DNA of 64,000 bases from assembly GCF_029784155.1 (NCBI RefSeq), contig NC_073691.1, forward strand, positions 130,510,714 to 130,574,713, given 5' to 3'. This DNA comes from Uranotaenia lowii (taxonomy: Eukaryota; Arthropoda; Insecta; Diptera; Culicidae). Numbering within the stretch: position 1 is the first letter of the stretch; each line of letters opens with the position of its first letter. The translations under genes were made by a program, and so were the position numbers. The notes beneath the pieces were generated by a model, which saw only the letters and a program-made list of their open reading frames with translations, ran no database searches and had not been told where the DNA came from. Below are positions 1-11,846 of the stretch, in pieces.

Positions 1-300
1 AAAATTTTGGATGGTTCGAGCAATAAAGTAACGTATTCAATCAAAAAAACACAAATTTGTTGAAAATTCCCTGAGAAATCGTAGGGAAAATCTACCGTCC
101 CACTTACCCCATAAATCGGTGTACGTGAAGACACCAGCAGTCCATTACAATTGTTCGTGTTTTCAGTATTTGTAAACAACATGTTCTGCATTACATTGAA
201 CGTTGTTTTATCAAAATTTTTCAACTTCTGATTTTTTTTTATTGATTTTTTAAAGTTGAACTATACGAAAAACCGTCCAAACTTACCCCGGTGTACCTTA
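1..300. repeat. Degenerate repeat with MITE-E-like end motifs
   Basis: AT-rich DNA without a credible gene. Two short motifs, around 92-118 and 270-297, read roughly as ACCGTCC followed by CTTACCCC. The second, CTTACCCCGGTGTACC, resembles the terminal segment of MITE-E at 50112-50130. This may be the worn right end of a relative whose left part lies outside the window. The match is short and made by eye. Confidence 0.25.
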
Positions 301-2104
301 AATAAAATTGTCGTGTAACGATGTTAGAAACCGCTATTCTCTGAAACAGCGGAACCGGTTTTCATGAAGTCATTTTTAGAATATTCTGTAGGCATGAGAA
401 TTAGGCGCGGTTCTATGGGGAGGGGAGCGTGGGGTGATCATACCCCCCCCCCCCCGCCCAACCAAGCGGCAAAAATCTGTAACGAAATACCCAAAAATGC
501 TAGAATTTCTATAAAAACTTAGAACTTTTCATAGTACATAGATGTGCTTTTAAATTTTCAAAAAAAAATTTACTCGTGGGAGTGTTTGTTCAACAAAAAA
601 GTTGATTTATCTTTTAAAGCTCAAGATTGAAAAAAATTCGGTCCACCGGTCCACGCTGTACCTCAAGCAGCTGTAACTTGCAATTACTTGAATTACACTA
701 AATAACTTTTGTTGCATTACTTAGAACGTTGACTTTGAATTTTATTCACTAAACAATTGAGCTAGGTAATGAAATGTAGAGACATATTTTTTAAATGTCG
801 CTCGTTTTCCTCATATGCCTAACCTTACATTAGCAAATTGCAATAAATTTCTTATTTACTTCAAATTCAGAGCTTCTAATTTTTCATTTTGTTTTGAATT
901 TTATTGAAATGGCAAATTTAAAAAAGTCGTGAGGGTTAAATGGTTATAATGAAATCAGAAATATTGTTTCAGCTGACGTCATCCATTTATTAGTTTCACA
1001 ATGAAGTTTTCTTTTATTTGCTTTTATAGAAGAAAACAAAAAATACTTAAACTAGGTATATAGATATGTACGGAACCATGTAGTTTGCATTTTTGTATTC
1101 AATTTGAGGAAATTTCTACTATGTTTAATGCTTTAACATATCTTGGTCGCTCTAAGAAGTTGAAAAAGATCTTTGGCTTTCAAGTGTTAAATTGACTTTA
1201 TAGTAAGAAATTAAAATCGCAGTCAAATTCTTCATGGAAGTGATCAGTTTTCTAGTAGGCGCTTGAGGAACTTATGACTTCAATTGGTTTAACTTTCCAA
1301 TCTTTATGTTTAACATAGTTCACAACACATATTCAATCGTTATATATGTACAACAAAGTGTTCCTCATAATATTTTTTTGTGTTTCAAAATAAGAAGATA
1401 ATCATCAACTAAGAAACATGACAAAATATCCTATTAGAACTTTATTTTAAGAATAAAAAGCTAATACGTATTTTAAGTTTGAATATAAATTTGAATTTAA
1501 AAAATTGAATTGAGGTTCTGAATCACAGTAGAGATTCTCAGGCACGAGTTTATTTCACCTTCAATTTTCCATCATTCAAATATGAATTATGAAATTTTAT
1601 TAACCCATAAAGCTTAGTTCTTTTAGAAATGGACAGTTAAGAATGCGTGTATCTCAAAAACCATTCGTTTGATCGAAACACTCTCTATGAAGGAAATGAA
1701 GGTAATCTTATGATAATTCATGAAAAAATTTGAAAAAAAATATCGTTTTTTGTCAGAATTTTTCTTACTTTACTCTTGGTACCTCCTATCGGCCGGCGCA
1801 CACTTTTTTCAGTCATGATTTTGATAAGTTTTTCAAAGTTATACTTCGTCTAATCTGTATTTTAGGTGGCTGCATCCTCTTCCTTTTATTTATGCTACTT
1901 TTTGGTCCAATGCTTCTCTTTTAAATGAAATTGAGGGCAATTTAGTGGATACAGCTGTTTGAAAATTATCAAAACATGATTATTTTTGAACCCCTTTATT
2001 GCGTTTTAATGGAATTTCTGCTGGCAAAATCTGACAATATCGAAGCAAAACCATCATTAGATTCAACTTAAAGTATAATTGGTTAGTATAGATCGTAGGT
2101 TGCG
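301..2104. other. AT-rich intronic DNA, no gene seen
   Basis: I see no exon, transposase or RT motif here. The only distinct feature is a C-rich run near 444-460. A 64-codon hydrophobic frame at 1730-1924 has the composition of translated AT-rich DNA and no other support. If the ADAM model is right, this is intron 3' of the exon at 7614-7845. Confidence 0.5.
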
Positions 2105-3000
2105 GAACAAGTGTTGTCCCGAATCCTATTCCGCCGTCTAACGCCACAAGCAACCAGATTCGTGGGAAGTCATCAGGCCGGCTTCATGGAGGGACGGTCA
2201 ACAACGGACCAGATATTCACACTACGGCAAATCCTCCAAAAATGCCAGGAAACACCAAGTCCCTACGCACCATCTATTCATCGACTTCAAAGCCGCATAC
2301 GACACGATCGACCGTAACGAGCTATGGAAAATCATGGACGAGAACGGCTTTTCCGGGAAGCTGATCAGACTGATCAAGGCGACGATGGATGGGACGCAGT
2401 GCTGTGTGCGGATTTCGGGTGAATTGTCGAGTTCTTTCGAATCGCGCAGGGGGCTTCGACAATGTGATGGTCTATCCTGCATGATGTTCAACGTGGCGCT
2501 AGAAGGTGTTATTCGACGAGCTGTAGGCGAAATGCGGGGCACGATTTTCAACAGATCCAGTCAACTTATCTGCTTTGCCGATGACATTGATCTACGGAGG
2601 AGATCTACCGCAAACTGAAACGCGAAGCAGGAAGGATTGGGTTGATGATTAATACGTCCAAGACGAAGTACATGCTGGCCTGCGGATCCGAGACCGACCG
2701 AACCCGCTTGTCCAGTAATAACAAGGTCACGATCGACGGCGACGAGCTGGAGATAGTCGAAGACTTTGTCTATCTCGGCTCACTGGTGACCGCAGACAAT
2801 GACACCAGCCGTGAGATCCGGAGGCGAATTATCAGCGGAAGTCGTGCCTACTATGGACTCCACAAGCAACTGCGGTCGAGAAGACTTAGCCCTCGCACGA
2901 AGTGTAACCTGTATATGACGCTCATTAGACCGGTTGTTCTCTACGGGCACGAGACATGGATATTGCTCGAGGAGGACCTGCGTCACGGTGTCTCTGATGG
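2105..3000 (+). pseudogene. RTE-like non-LTR retrotransposon RT fragment
   Basis: This is a 5'- and 3'-truncated piece of the ORF2 reverse transcriptase of a non-LTR retrotransposon. Conserved blocks appear in order: QAGFMEGRSTTDQIF (about 2178-2222), LFIDFKAAYDTID with the motif A aspartate (about 2268-2310), a GLRQCDGLSCMMFN block (2452-2490) where families usually have RQGDGLS, the catalytic FADD at 2574-2585, and FVYLGSLV (2765-2790). The frame shifts near 2255-2265 and again between 2590 and 2642, so it is dead. The reading ends abruptly after the LLEED block near 2980. That block also opens the minus-strand fragment at 60651-61025, so both derive from one family. RTE clade is my best assignment; a related LINE clade is possible. 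Confidence 0.8.
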
Positions 3001-3864
3001 AACGATTTTATTTATCGAAAATTAGCATCGCTAATTTTTGCACCATTCGAAAACTGGGACTTTCCCCTTTCATTTGAGCCCAAATTTGAAATAATCCACC
3101 GGGGGGTCTAGAACATTTTATTTTTTTGAAGATTTTTTAACCTATTTAACGGTTTTTTCAAAGACGAAATCATACTAATCACTGTGAAAACGTTCGTCTT
3201 ACCTTCAGCGTAAATCCAACATCATATGTCAATAACATGATTTAAAAGGAAATTTTCCTAGCTACAATTTTGTAGAAGACATCAAAGTGATACAAATTGA
3301 GAGAAATGAGTTGGAATGTCACAAACAGAGGGATTATTGTTTCATTTGAAAATCTAATAAAACTTCTCATCACTGATTGTACTATGACCAGAAAAAGTAT
3401 ATTCTACGAGCTTAGTTAATGATTGATTGATTGATTGATTGAGAATGTATAAATATTCAAAACGGTTTATTTACATTGAAGAATCAATCTTTTACATGAA
3501 ATTGATCAAGATTATCTGAAGTTATTAGCATTTTTGGTGTTTTATTATTCCGGAACACATATCAAATTCTTTTTTTTTGGCACTCCGATTTTACCAAAAA
3601 TCCCGAAATGGGAAATAAATAGAGTTTAAGGTATTTCAAACAAAAATTTGATACATTCTTCGAAAATTCAAACAGTTGAAAGAGCGAAAGCCAAACTGTA
3701 GGGGATGGACGTTCAAAAGTCAACAACATATAGAAAAACTTACGTTCGCAAAGCGACGACGATGACAATTGGATTGAGATTTTTATCTTTACCCACAGCT
3801 GAGATATTCCAAATGGCTCACGTTTCCCCATGACCCAAGCTACCCCACTCTTCCCTACCCACTG
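3001..3864. other. Intronic DNA with a (GATT)n run and a short dispersed repeat
   Basis: No gene is visible. A GATT tetranucleotide run lies at 3421-3441. Bases around 3585-3640, with an ATCCCGAAATGGGAAATAAA core, resemble the interior of the hAT MITE at about 5640-5690, so this may be a remnant of that family. Confidence 0.45.
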
Positions 3865-5407
3865 ATAAATCAACATCATTTTTGTAAGTTGTTCAGCGAA
3901 AAATTTCCTTTAGAGAATTTGAAAATTGGCACAAAAACTATTGGCGATTTGCAGTTCAAAACGACTCTAAGATGGCACTGCGATCAAAATGATGATGTTA
4001 TGGATTCAAACGTCATATCGCATAGTATTTTTTCAAAACAAACCCGAAAATTTGAAAATTTCGCTATTTAAAGTAATGTTTGATAAGAAAAGATTAGAGA
4101 ATAAGGTTAAAAAAGTGATTTACCATGTGGGATGGTTTTATTAACCAATCTCTAATACTTTCTAGTTTCCGGAAGGAAATTAAAATTTCAAAAATTCACT
4201 ATCGAAATGAAGATGAAAGAAAACGTTTCGGAAATGGAAAGCTGACGATTGCACTCGCAAAAAAAGACCGAAACTGAAAAAAATGGAAAGACAGAAATTA
4301 TTTAAATTGAAGTCGACAAGGATAACATCTACCCTGAAATCCGCTCAGAACATTTTGATTCATGCATGGACAAATTTAAAAAAAGATAATATTTTCATCA
4401 AGTGTTGTAGAATTAATAAATATTTTTTATCCAATCGGTTTCTCGCTAGAAAGCAAATATCGTTCCGGTCAAACTCGTGATCCAATTCGTCAACCTAGAA
4501 CAAAACAGAATGTCAAAAGAGGAAGTAGCTGTGTAAATGTTAGAGGTTTGCAGATTACGAGCAGGATGTCGGTATCCGACACAACTTGCTTACAAAACGT
4601 GATTCACATTTTTGTTTTGCAGAAAATTTCTGTAAAATTTTCGAGGATTTGCTATTTAAGAAAAATCATAATAAAATCTAAGTTCAGAATATAGCAACTC
4701 TGTGAGAACAAGATATTGATTGTGTTCATATATTATACCAATTCCCTTTAAAATAAACCAAATCCTTTTTTCCTTATTTCTTGTTTTAATTTGTGGGTCA
4801 TTTTTCAACCAGGTATGACTACTTCTGTTGCCTATATTCTAATCTTCGAAACCTACATAAATAAAGTTCTGTTGAAATTTATTCATAACATCAGGTCTAA
4901 ACTCGGTTTATTCATATTTCAAATATAAAAAGAAATTTTTGATAAAAAGAACGTGATTTTTTTTTCTTCGTGAATGAAAAACATAAAAAGTTTTTCAATT
5001 ATAAGTTTTCTTATGCAGTCCAACAATTATTTTTATCCGAAACTTGATAGTTTTCTAAAAAATCACAATTTTGAAAACGATTTGTATTCACTCATGTGTT
5101 AAAAATTATATATCATCACCCTTTTTGTTAGTTCTGTAAATGAGAAGTAGTTGGCGCTGCATGTCAAATAGTTTTGCTGCAAATCGCCAATTAGCAGGCT
5201 GGATTCTACAGAAGAAACAAAAATGATGTTGATTTTTCAGTACAAAATACTAAATTTTCCCATAGAAACATAAAAGTTCAACTTTACTCATGTGAATGTT
5301 ATTTTAAAATTCTGTAAAAAATCATGGATGAGTTTTGAACCAAAACAAAGCTTTTAAAAACCCAGGGTTGGAGAAATCGAAAAATAATCCCAAATCGACT
5401 CAGTCTA
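3865..5407. repeat. Palindromic hAT-like repeat, copy B, left arm truncated
   Basis: The right part (about 5210-5407) matches the right arm of the element at 25673-27080: AACAAAAATGATGTTGATTT, a CATGGATGAG segment, then a terminus ATCGACTCAGTCTA. It is followed by ATGTACAT, the same 8-bp site that flanks the other copy. An inverted counterpart of the inner arm lies at about 3865-3960 (AAATCAACATCATTTTTG; GGCACAAAAAC; TTGGCGATTTGCAG). The outer left arm is missing, so the left boundary is only where homology starts. I see no coding capacity in the AT-rich core at 4080-5130. Confidence 0.5.
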
Positions 5408-5415
5408 ATGTACAT

Positions 5416-6356
5416 TAGGGTGTCCCAAAGTTGCATAACTTCTGGGAATCTGAGGGTTCACCCTCCAAAGGGTAGATAAGGATGTGAAGAACAAACTTTT
5501 GTATGGGGCCGACTAAAAAAAATCATGTTTAGAGGTTTCACCAACGTGATCTTCGAAAAAAGATCACTCTCAAAATATTTAATTTTAAATAAGGCTGGAA
5601 CAAATATCAATTTCTTCTTTTGTCACCATCCCCTTCGAAATTTCAAAAATCCCGAAGGGGGGAATAAATAAAGTTTGAAGTATTTTAGATAAATTTCAAA
5701 TAAAAATTCAAATATCCGAAAGATTACAAGACCAAGAGTCAAATTTTGGAAGATTGAAGTTAATTCACATTTTGTATTCTTGATTTGATTGAATTTTTCG
5801 ATAAAAAATATGCATGATTTATAAGTTTTATGCAATAATAATGTATGCAATTTGGTTGCATACCAGCTTTCGTTTATTTTTTTATTGTCCCCCCCCCCCC
5901 CCTCGCGATGTTCCAACTCCGAGTGACAAAAGAAGGATTTGAAATTTGTTCCGGCCTAAATTCTGGGTTAAAAAATTTTCACAAAATTTATATATTTTAT
6001 ATTTTTTAAATTTTTTTTGGATTAAATACTACACGTTTAAAATGGAAAATGAACCAAATTTGTATCAAAATGGAAAATAAGCAAGCTATTTTCATAAAAA
6101 AAATTTTTTTTGGTCCACAAATTGTGTATTCAACTGATCAAAATGTGTACCAAGCGTAAAATATTTTTGATACCAGAATTTATTCAAAATCAGATATTTT
6201 GAAAGTGGTCTTTTTTCAAAGATCGCATTGGCGGAACCTCTAAACATAATTTTTTGTAGTCGGCCCCATACAAAAATTTGTTCTTCATATCCTAATTTAC
6301 CATTTGGAGGGTGAGCCCCCAGATTCCCAGAAGTTATGCAATTTTGGGACACCCTA
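5416..6356. mobile_element. hAT-type MITE, 941 bp, 8-bp TSD
   Basis: The element starts TAGGGTGTCCCAAA and ends TTTGGGACACCCTA. It is flanked on both sides by ATGTACAT (5408-5415 and 6357-6364). The terminal inverted repeats continue imperfectly for over 100 bp, including a CTTCTGGGAATCTG block and a TATGGGGCCGACTA block. The 8-bp duplication and terminal sequence are typical of the hAT superfamily. No transposase frame is visible, so it would depend on a partner element. Its target sits exactly at the right end of copy B, reusing that copy's ATGTACAT. Confidence 0.85.
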
Positions 6357-6779
6357 ATGTACATGTTCTTTGTGTAGAGAGGAAGCATTTTGTTCGCGTC
6401 CGTTGTCGAACGGCAACTGAAAGGATGATTGACATCTTGGTATAATTTTTTTTTTTCTCTGTGGGCTCAGCCTAGGTTGGTGGAACGAGTCGAGCCAAAT
6501 TATGTGAACTTTGTGAGAATCCGATCTGGAGGGTCAATACAGTTTTCAGGGGATATTTCCCTGAAAAATTGATATGAATTCACATATGAAAAAATTGTGA
6601 TATGAATTCACTCATTCGCGCTGTTGAAACTCAGACGGATTTCAATCGATTTCTATAAAATTTATTGTTGCAGATAGTCAAAATAAAGATTTTTATTCTA
6701 TTTCCTAGAATATGTTAAAGTTTTGTCGTCAAATAAAAACAAATCTCATCTGCGACTGTTTTTGATCGCGTTTGAACCC

Positions 6780-7210
6780 TCATCCATCCCTGAAATTTTT
6801 TACCCGTTAAAATCGCTGGAGTGCCAAATTGACACTCCAGGGAGAGTGTCAGTTTGACGCTCCTGACTAAAACCGAAATATCTCTCTTGTTTCCAAACCG
6901 ATTTTTACAAAACTTATGGTTTTGGAAACCTCGTTACTCAAATATGCTTCTCAGACAATATTCATCTACAACACATCAGCTTTCCGTTATTCAAAGTCTA
7001 AGAAAAAAATTCGAAAAAACATGCTTCGTAGAAAAAACCTGTGAATCAACTACGGAATGCTTAAAAAAATTCACTTTATGTCCAAGAAAGCTGAAGTTAA
7101 AAGCTATACGTTGCATATATTTTTTAAGATAATGACCACAACAAATGTTAAAAAGTGGTGTAAAAAATGTACTTTTCAATCCATCAACCGTCAAAATTGT
7201 TTAGGTTACA
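6780..7210. repeat. Dispersed repeat L, copy 1
   Basis: This segment aligns by eye, in the same orientation, with 36340-36740. Shared blocks in order are GACTAAAACCG, CTCAAATAT, TTCCGTTATTCAAA, GTGCTTCG or ATGCTTCG, GTCCAAGAAA, GAAGTTA and CTTTTCAAT. Near the left end, GGAGTG...CACTCCAGGGAGAGTGTC forms local inverted repeats. There is no coding potential, and I cannot see its termini. Confidence 0.55.
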
Positions 7211-7613
7211 CCAGATAAATTTTGAAATGAGGGTTGGAAAGTTGCCATAATTTTGCACATTCTGGAATTTTTAGATAGATAAAATACGAAACACAGAATT
7301 TTGGATGAATTTTCAAAGGTAGCTGTTTTTCAAACTTTTTGTCAAAATGCAATTTTTTCAGATAGTCTTGCACTTAAATTCAACTTTGCACTGGATTTTG
7401 AGTATATCAACCCAAGATGTCCCTAGCTTTGAATAATTTTTAATCAAATTCGCAGCGGCATAATTTCATGGCTATTGTGCAAATGTGTTATAATGTATGG
7501 CAGCCTTTAGACATCAACGGTCCTGAACCTATTGATAATTGTTTCCTGCTAAATTTTGCTTCTTGACCACTGTGCATTGTGTGCAGAGGATTTAATATTA
7601 ATGCTAGTCTTAC

Positions 7614-7845
7614 CATATTGATATGATTAACTACATCGGTGCAGTAGCGATGTACCTCCCAAACATCGGAGTTGAGTTTTCGGTACAGCGAATTGTCCAC
7701 AACCAGCACCAACTGCACAAACTTGGAATGTCGATTTGCATTGTACGGTCCCACCAAACCGTTCGGTGAGAAATGATTCCTCTTAGATCGACTTAGAACC
7801 TTCTCTGACTCGGACCCTGACGATGATGGCAGCGGGTCGTTCAAC
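7614..7845 (-). CDS. ADAM metalloprotease exon: furin site and start of catalytic domain
   Basis: This internal exon of a minus-strand reprolysin-family protease gives 77 codons plus one base completing the preceding codon. It is bounded by a pyrimidine-rich acceptor ending AG at 7847-7846 and a GTAAGA donor starting at 7613. The translation runs from a serine-rich linker through R-S-K-R near 7779-7790, a furin site separating prodomain from mature enzyme. It continues into FVQLVLVVDNSLY and a VVNHIN segment, matching the start of the M12B domain (known pattern: K-Y-V-E-L-V-I-V-A-D-N). The zinc motif HExxHxxGxxHD would lie in later exons, which are not in the window. Which ADAM subfamily this is I cannot tell; the segment GPYNAN before the domain suggests the insect mind-meld/ADAM12-like group, weakly. 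Confidence 0.85.
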
Positions 7846-7917
7846 CTTAAAACAAGAAAGAAAAACTGAACGCTGCTGGACGGAAAAGTTTCGCCATTAA
7901 TTGCGATGACAACTTAC
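7846..7917 (-). other. Short intron between ADAM exons
   Basis: This 72-bp intron has GTAAGT at its donor (starting 7917) and CTTGTTTTAAG at its acceptor (ending 7846). Splicing it restores a tryptophan codon (TG plus G), giving QYVRW joined to LNDP. The size is typical of insect introns. Confidence 0.85.
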
Positions 7918-8416
7918 CACCGAACGTACTGCTCGCCGCTACTCTCGTCAAACTCGATGGAGTAAGTTCGGTCCTGATCGTAAACTGTGCCCCGAATCAA
8001 CCCTTCACAAGTCGACAGCACGGCCCCCGTCTCAGCGCCCTGTTTCCTGTCCAGAATTCGACCCTGATAGTAGCAGCCCGCGTCAAAGTACTCCACAATC
8101 ATGGATTGGTTGCCCTGCTGCTGCTCCTTCTGTTGTCCTTGCCGCTGGACGAAACTACGTCCCGTCAGACTTGGCCACAGTCGGATCCGCACTGGGTCGC
8201 CGGAAAGATTGTAGGTCAGTAGCATCAGCGAATCAACCCCATCGATTGGCGGAATATGCTCCACATTTGGAACAATCGGAATACGGTCATTGCCACTGGA
8301 CGGCAATGATGACGATGGCTGTTGCTGCTTCTTGGGGAAGCTTTTGTCGCTAGGGGGGAAATTGCCGCCGGGAATGGCATTTTCTTCGAACCCACGTAAT
8401 AGCGGTTGAAACATTT
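7918..8416 (-). CDS. ADAM metalloprotease exon: prodomain
   Basis: This exon encodes about 165 residues of an M12B propeptide. The diagnostic part is CYYQGRI, followed by AVLSTCEGLIRG and YSIEF. It corresponds to the ADAM pattern C-x-Y-x-G, then S-x-C-x-G-L-x-G, then Y-x-I-E. The prodomain keeps the protease latent in the secretory pathway. The upstream part is low in order and rich in S, P, Q and K. An ATG lies two bases inside the exon, but CTTTCAG directly precedes those two bases, so I read this as an internal exon beginning AA|ATG. That completes a codon begun with one base, which is exactly what the exon at 54818-54995 leaves. The donor GTAAGT starts at 7917. Confidence 0.85.
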
Positions 8417-9063
8417 CTGAAAGACGAAAAGAATCAGTTAATAGCTATGTAGAATAGTCAATGGAAGAACGGTGCGGTTTTAGAAGGAATACAGGGGTTC
8501 AATCTGGTAGCCAAGATTCTAAAGAATGTTACTGTTGTTTGGTTGATTCGATTTGATTGTTTATAAAAAAAGTTCTAGATTGTTAAGTATTTATAAAAAG
8601 TACGGAAAATTCATTGTCACTCTGTATAGATATGTATGCGATATGAACGTTTTCAAAAACATTGAAACATAAACACTTAGTTTCGCTTCCATTTCCAGCA
8701 ATTCATTATGCTGACATGATTTTTTTTTTCAAAATATCGTCTTTCAGAACTTTTTGTTCAATATTCATTTGCCACTAACCCACATATGTGTAAGTACATA
8801 TTAAGGTAATAAACGAACATCCATATGTACTAACATTGTCTATTGTTGGTTGTTCATTTCATCAGTTGCACTAAAATATGGTGTCTTTAGGCGTCAGCAG
8901 TATTATCCTATTTTCAGTATACAGCAAGAAAATTTAAGAGATTTTCGTGACTCGGTGACTCATATACATATGTTTTTCTTCCCATAGAAAAGTATTGGAA
9001 TCGACTTGAATCACACCTAAATAAGCATCAACTTTTTATGTTTCGATTATAGTCGCTTTAACA
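8417..9063. other. Left end of the putative giant first intron
   Basis: AT-rich DNA follows the acceptor of the prodomain exon. I see no exon, transposon terminus or RNA gene. Confidence 0.5.
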
Positions 9064-9283
9064 TTTTTTTAAATATGCCTTTATTTGTATCAATTCATCA
9101 TTACATTACTATCAAATTAAATTAGGTGTTCAGCCCAATAATGAACTTTTCAGAGCCCTATAGTTTAAAATTTATTTATAAGACTTAGATTAGCTGAGCG
9201 CAATTAAGTATTTAATGTAGGAGAACATCATGTAATGGCAAAAATATCTTAAACTTAAAACTAAAAACTATCCAAAAATTAAA

Positions 9284-10500
9284 CTAATTATAAAGAGAAC
9301 GAGTCTCTGCGATCGAAGACTGCATCGATTTTCTTCTAAAGTTAGAGATGATTTTGTTGGCCATCTCTTCGATCGATTCAATGCCCGCATTCCGATGAAG
9401 ATCTTCGGCGCTGTGCCAAGGTGGAAGTCGCAAAATCATTTTCAGAACCTTGTTCTGAATCCTCTGGATGTTTTCAGAAGATACCCTAACAGTAGCATGT
9501 TTGAGTTGAGGAAAGAGATCATTGAATGGAGATGGAAGAACAAGGAGCAAGTTTTAAAAGAATTAGGAAATAGGTTATTTTTAATCTTTTGAATGTATTT
9601 GTAGTGTGAACTGGTAGTTTCTTAGTTTTAATAAAAATTTCTTAATCCTTAAAAAAAAATCTCTGGATGGTTTTCTGCTGGACCAAATCGGAACTGCATA
9701 CATTATCGCTGGTCGAAACACCTGTTGGTAGATAAGCATCTTATTTCTCAGGCACAATTTGGATTTCCTGTTGATGAGAGAATAAAGAGATTTAGTGTAT
9801 TTATTACATTTAGATTGAATATCTTCAATGTGATTTTTAAAAGTAAGATTCCGATCAAGTGTGAGTCCCGAGTACTTCACGTGATCAGACCATTCTAATG
9901 AAACCTCATTAAATGTTATGGAATGGTTGTCATTAGGTTTTAAAAATTGAGCTCTTTACTTATGGGGAAATAAAATAAGTTGAATTTTGGAAGCGTTAGG
10001 AAAATTTTTCCACATTTTCAATCAATTCAAAAACGAATTTAAATTTTGTTGCAATCTACTGCGTACCACCCGTAAATATCGACCCCTGCTGAAAGCAATG
10101 TGTCCTCAGCAAATAATCCTCTAACTTTTCCTTCTGGTACATCAGGAAGATCAGAAGTAAAAATATTGTATGAAATTGGCCCAAGTATACTGCCCCGAGG
10201 GACACCAGCTCAAATGGGTGTCATTTCAGAGCATGAAGTTTCATAGCTTACTTGCAAGGTTCGTCTATTCAAGTAATTTTGTATATTTTTTTTATTCAAA
10301 ATAACTCTCTCAAATAGTTTATTTAAAGAAGGAAGCGAACTAATTGATCGATAACTTGAAGGCTCTGAAGCACTTTTTCCAGGTTTCAAAATTGGAGTTA
10401 CTCTGGCATAAGTGCTTTCAGGCAACTTTTTAATAAGAATATGAAAAATCACATCTTCCCCCAGAGCTATCATATTTTGATTTTTGAAAATCAATTCAAG
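9284..10500 (-). pseudogene. LINE ORF2 reverse transcriptase remnant with internal deletion
   Basis: The block RVTPILKPGK and the SYRSISSLPSLNKLFERVIL block (about 10300-10420) are RT segments 0-1. They run almost directly into YLNRRTLQVS (about 10260), so the motif A region is deleted. The next block, GVPRGSILGP, is followed by LFAEDTLL at about 10105-10130. That is a D-to-E change in the usual F-A-D-D catalytic motif, and a stop follows about 15 codons on. The C-terminal thumb region resumes at 9880-9284 (YSGLTLDRNLTFKNHI, then AVPIWSS). Confidence 0.75.
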
Positions 10501-10839
10501 TTCATCAATATTTGTCTCACAAGAACTTTCAAAAACATTTTGTTGAGAAAGAATATCATCAAATTCTAGAGAAATTTTAGCATCAATTGGACTTATAACG
10601 TTTAAATTAACATCGTGAGCAGACTCAAACGGTTGGGCTATTTTTTAGCTTTTTCTGCATTAGATAAAAGAAGTTTATCTCCATCTTTCAAAGTAGGAAT
10701 TGGCTTCTGGAGCTTTTTCAGAATAATGGTTAATTTCCAAAATGGCTTCGAGTAGGGTCTTATGTTCTCTACTGATTTTGCAAAATTTTCATTACGTATA
10801 ATATTTAAACGAACGTTTGATCTCTTTTTGAATAAATTT

Positions 10840-11797
10840 TACCCTGTTCGTTGATATTGGCGTCGACGAATGTTTTTCAGTCGTATCAAAAACTGAAGAT
10901 CATAATCGATCAAAGATTGATTAAATTTTTGTTTAACTTTAGGTTTTGAAGCGGCTCTAGCATTGACTATTGAAGTTGTCAAGTTTTCAACAGCCAAATC
11001 AATATCTTCTTTTGAATTCAGTGGAACGTTTACATCTAAATAACGTTCAATAAACTTCCTATCTAGCTCCCAGTCAGCTTTTTGAAAGTTAAAAGTTGAT
11101 TTCAAATGGTTTTCAATGGGACTTTGGGATAAAGAAAAAGTTACTGGAAGGTGGTCAAAATCGAGGTCTGCATGAGTAACTAATTGACTACAATGCTCGC
11201 CTAAATCCGTTAGAACCAAATCAATTGTGGAAGGATTTTTAATCGAAGAGAAACAAGTATACCCATTAGGATATTGAAGAGTATAATATCCAGCAGAGCA
11301 GTCATTAAAAAAAATATTCCCATTAGAATTTGATGAAATATTATTCCAAGATCGGTGTTTTGCATTAAAGTCACCAATAATAAAAAAATTGATTTATTTC
11401 TGGTGAGTTTTTGTAAATGTCCCTTCAAAATTTTTTTCTGTTCACCGCTGCATTGAAAAGGCAAGTATGCGGCAACAATTATAATTTTTCCCATAGAAGT
11501 TTCTAATTCAATTCCAATTGTTTCTAAGACTTTTGTATTGAAAGAAGGAAGAAGTCTAAATTTGAGACGACTATTGATGACAATAGCTACACCCCCACTT
11601 TGTCGATCAAGTCGATCATTTCGCAAAATTTTAAAGAAAGCATTGCTTTTCAAGTTATTGTCTGGCTTTAAAAAAGTTTCAGTGATGGCAGCAATATGGT
11701 TGTTTTGAGTTTTCAAAAATAAAAAGAATTCATCTTGGTTAGCCAGCAAAGATCTAGCGTTCCAATTCATAATATTTAAACATCTATTTGGATCCAT
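10840..11797 (-). pseudogene. LINE ORF2 endonuclease domain (APE-like), frameshifted
   Basis: Reading starts near 11797. IMNWNARSLLANQ carries the first conserved asparagine, ITETFLKP the metal-binding glutamate, SGGVAIVI the core, and IIIVAAYLPFQC the central strand. A frame change near 11380-11400 disrupts the usual GDFNAKH block. The frame resumes at 11219 and contains DFDHLPVTF with the catalytic D-H pair. This domain would nick target DNA to prime reverse transcription. The frame ends in a stop around 10840. Confidence 0.75.
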
Positions 11798-11846
11798 GAG
11801 GGAATCGTAAAGTCATAATAATTTTGTTAGCATAATTAAAAGAAGT

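Noticed and set aside
8412..8414. ATG at 8414 as the start of the ADAM protein
   Set aside because: A strong acceptor (CTTTCAG) ends two bases upstream and no signal peptide follows, whereas ADAM proteins need one. An internal exon is more likely.
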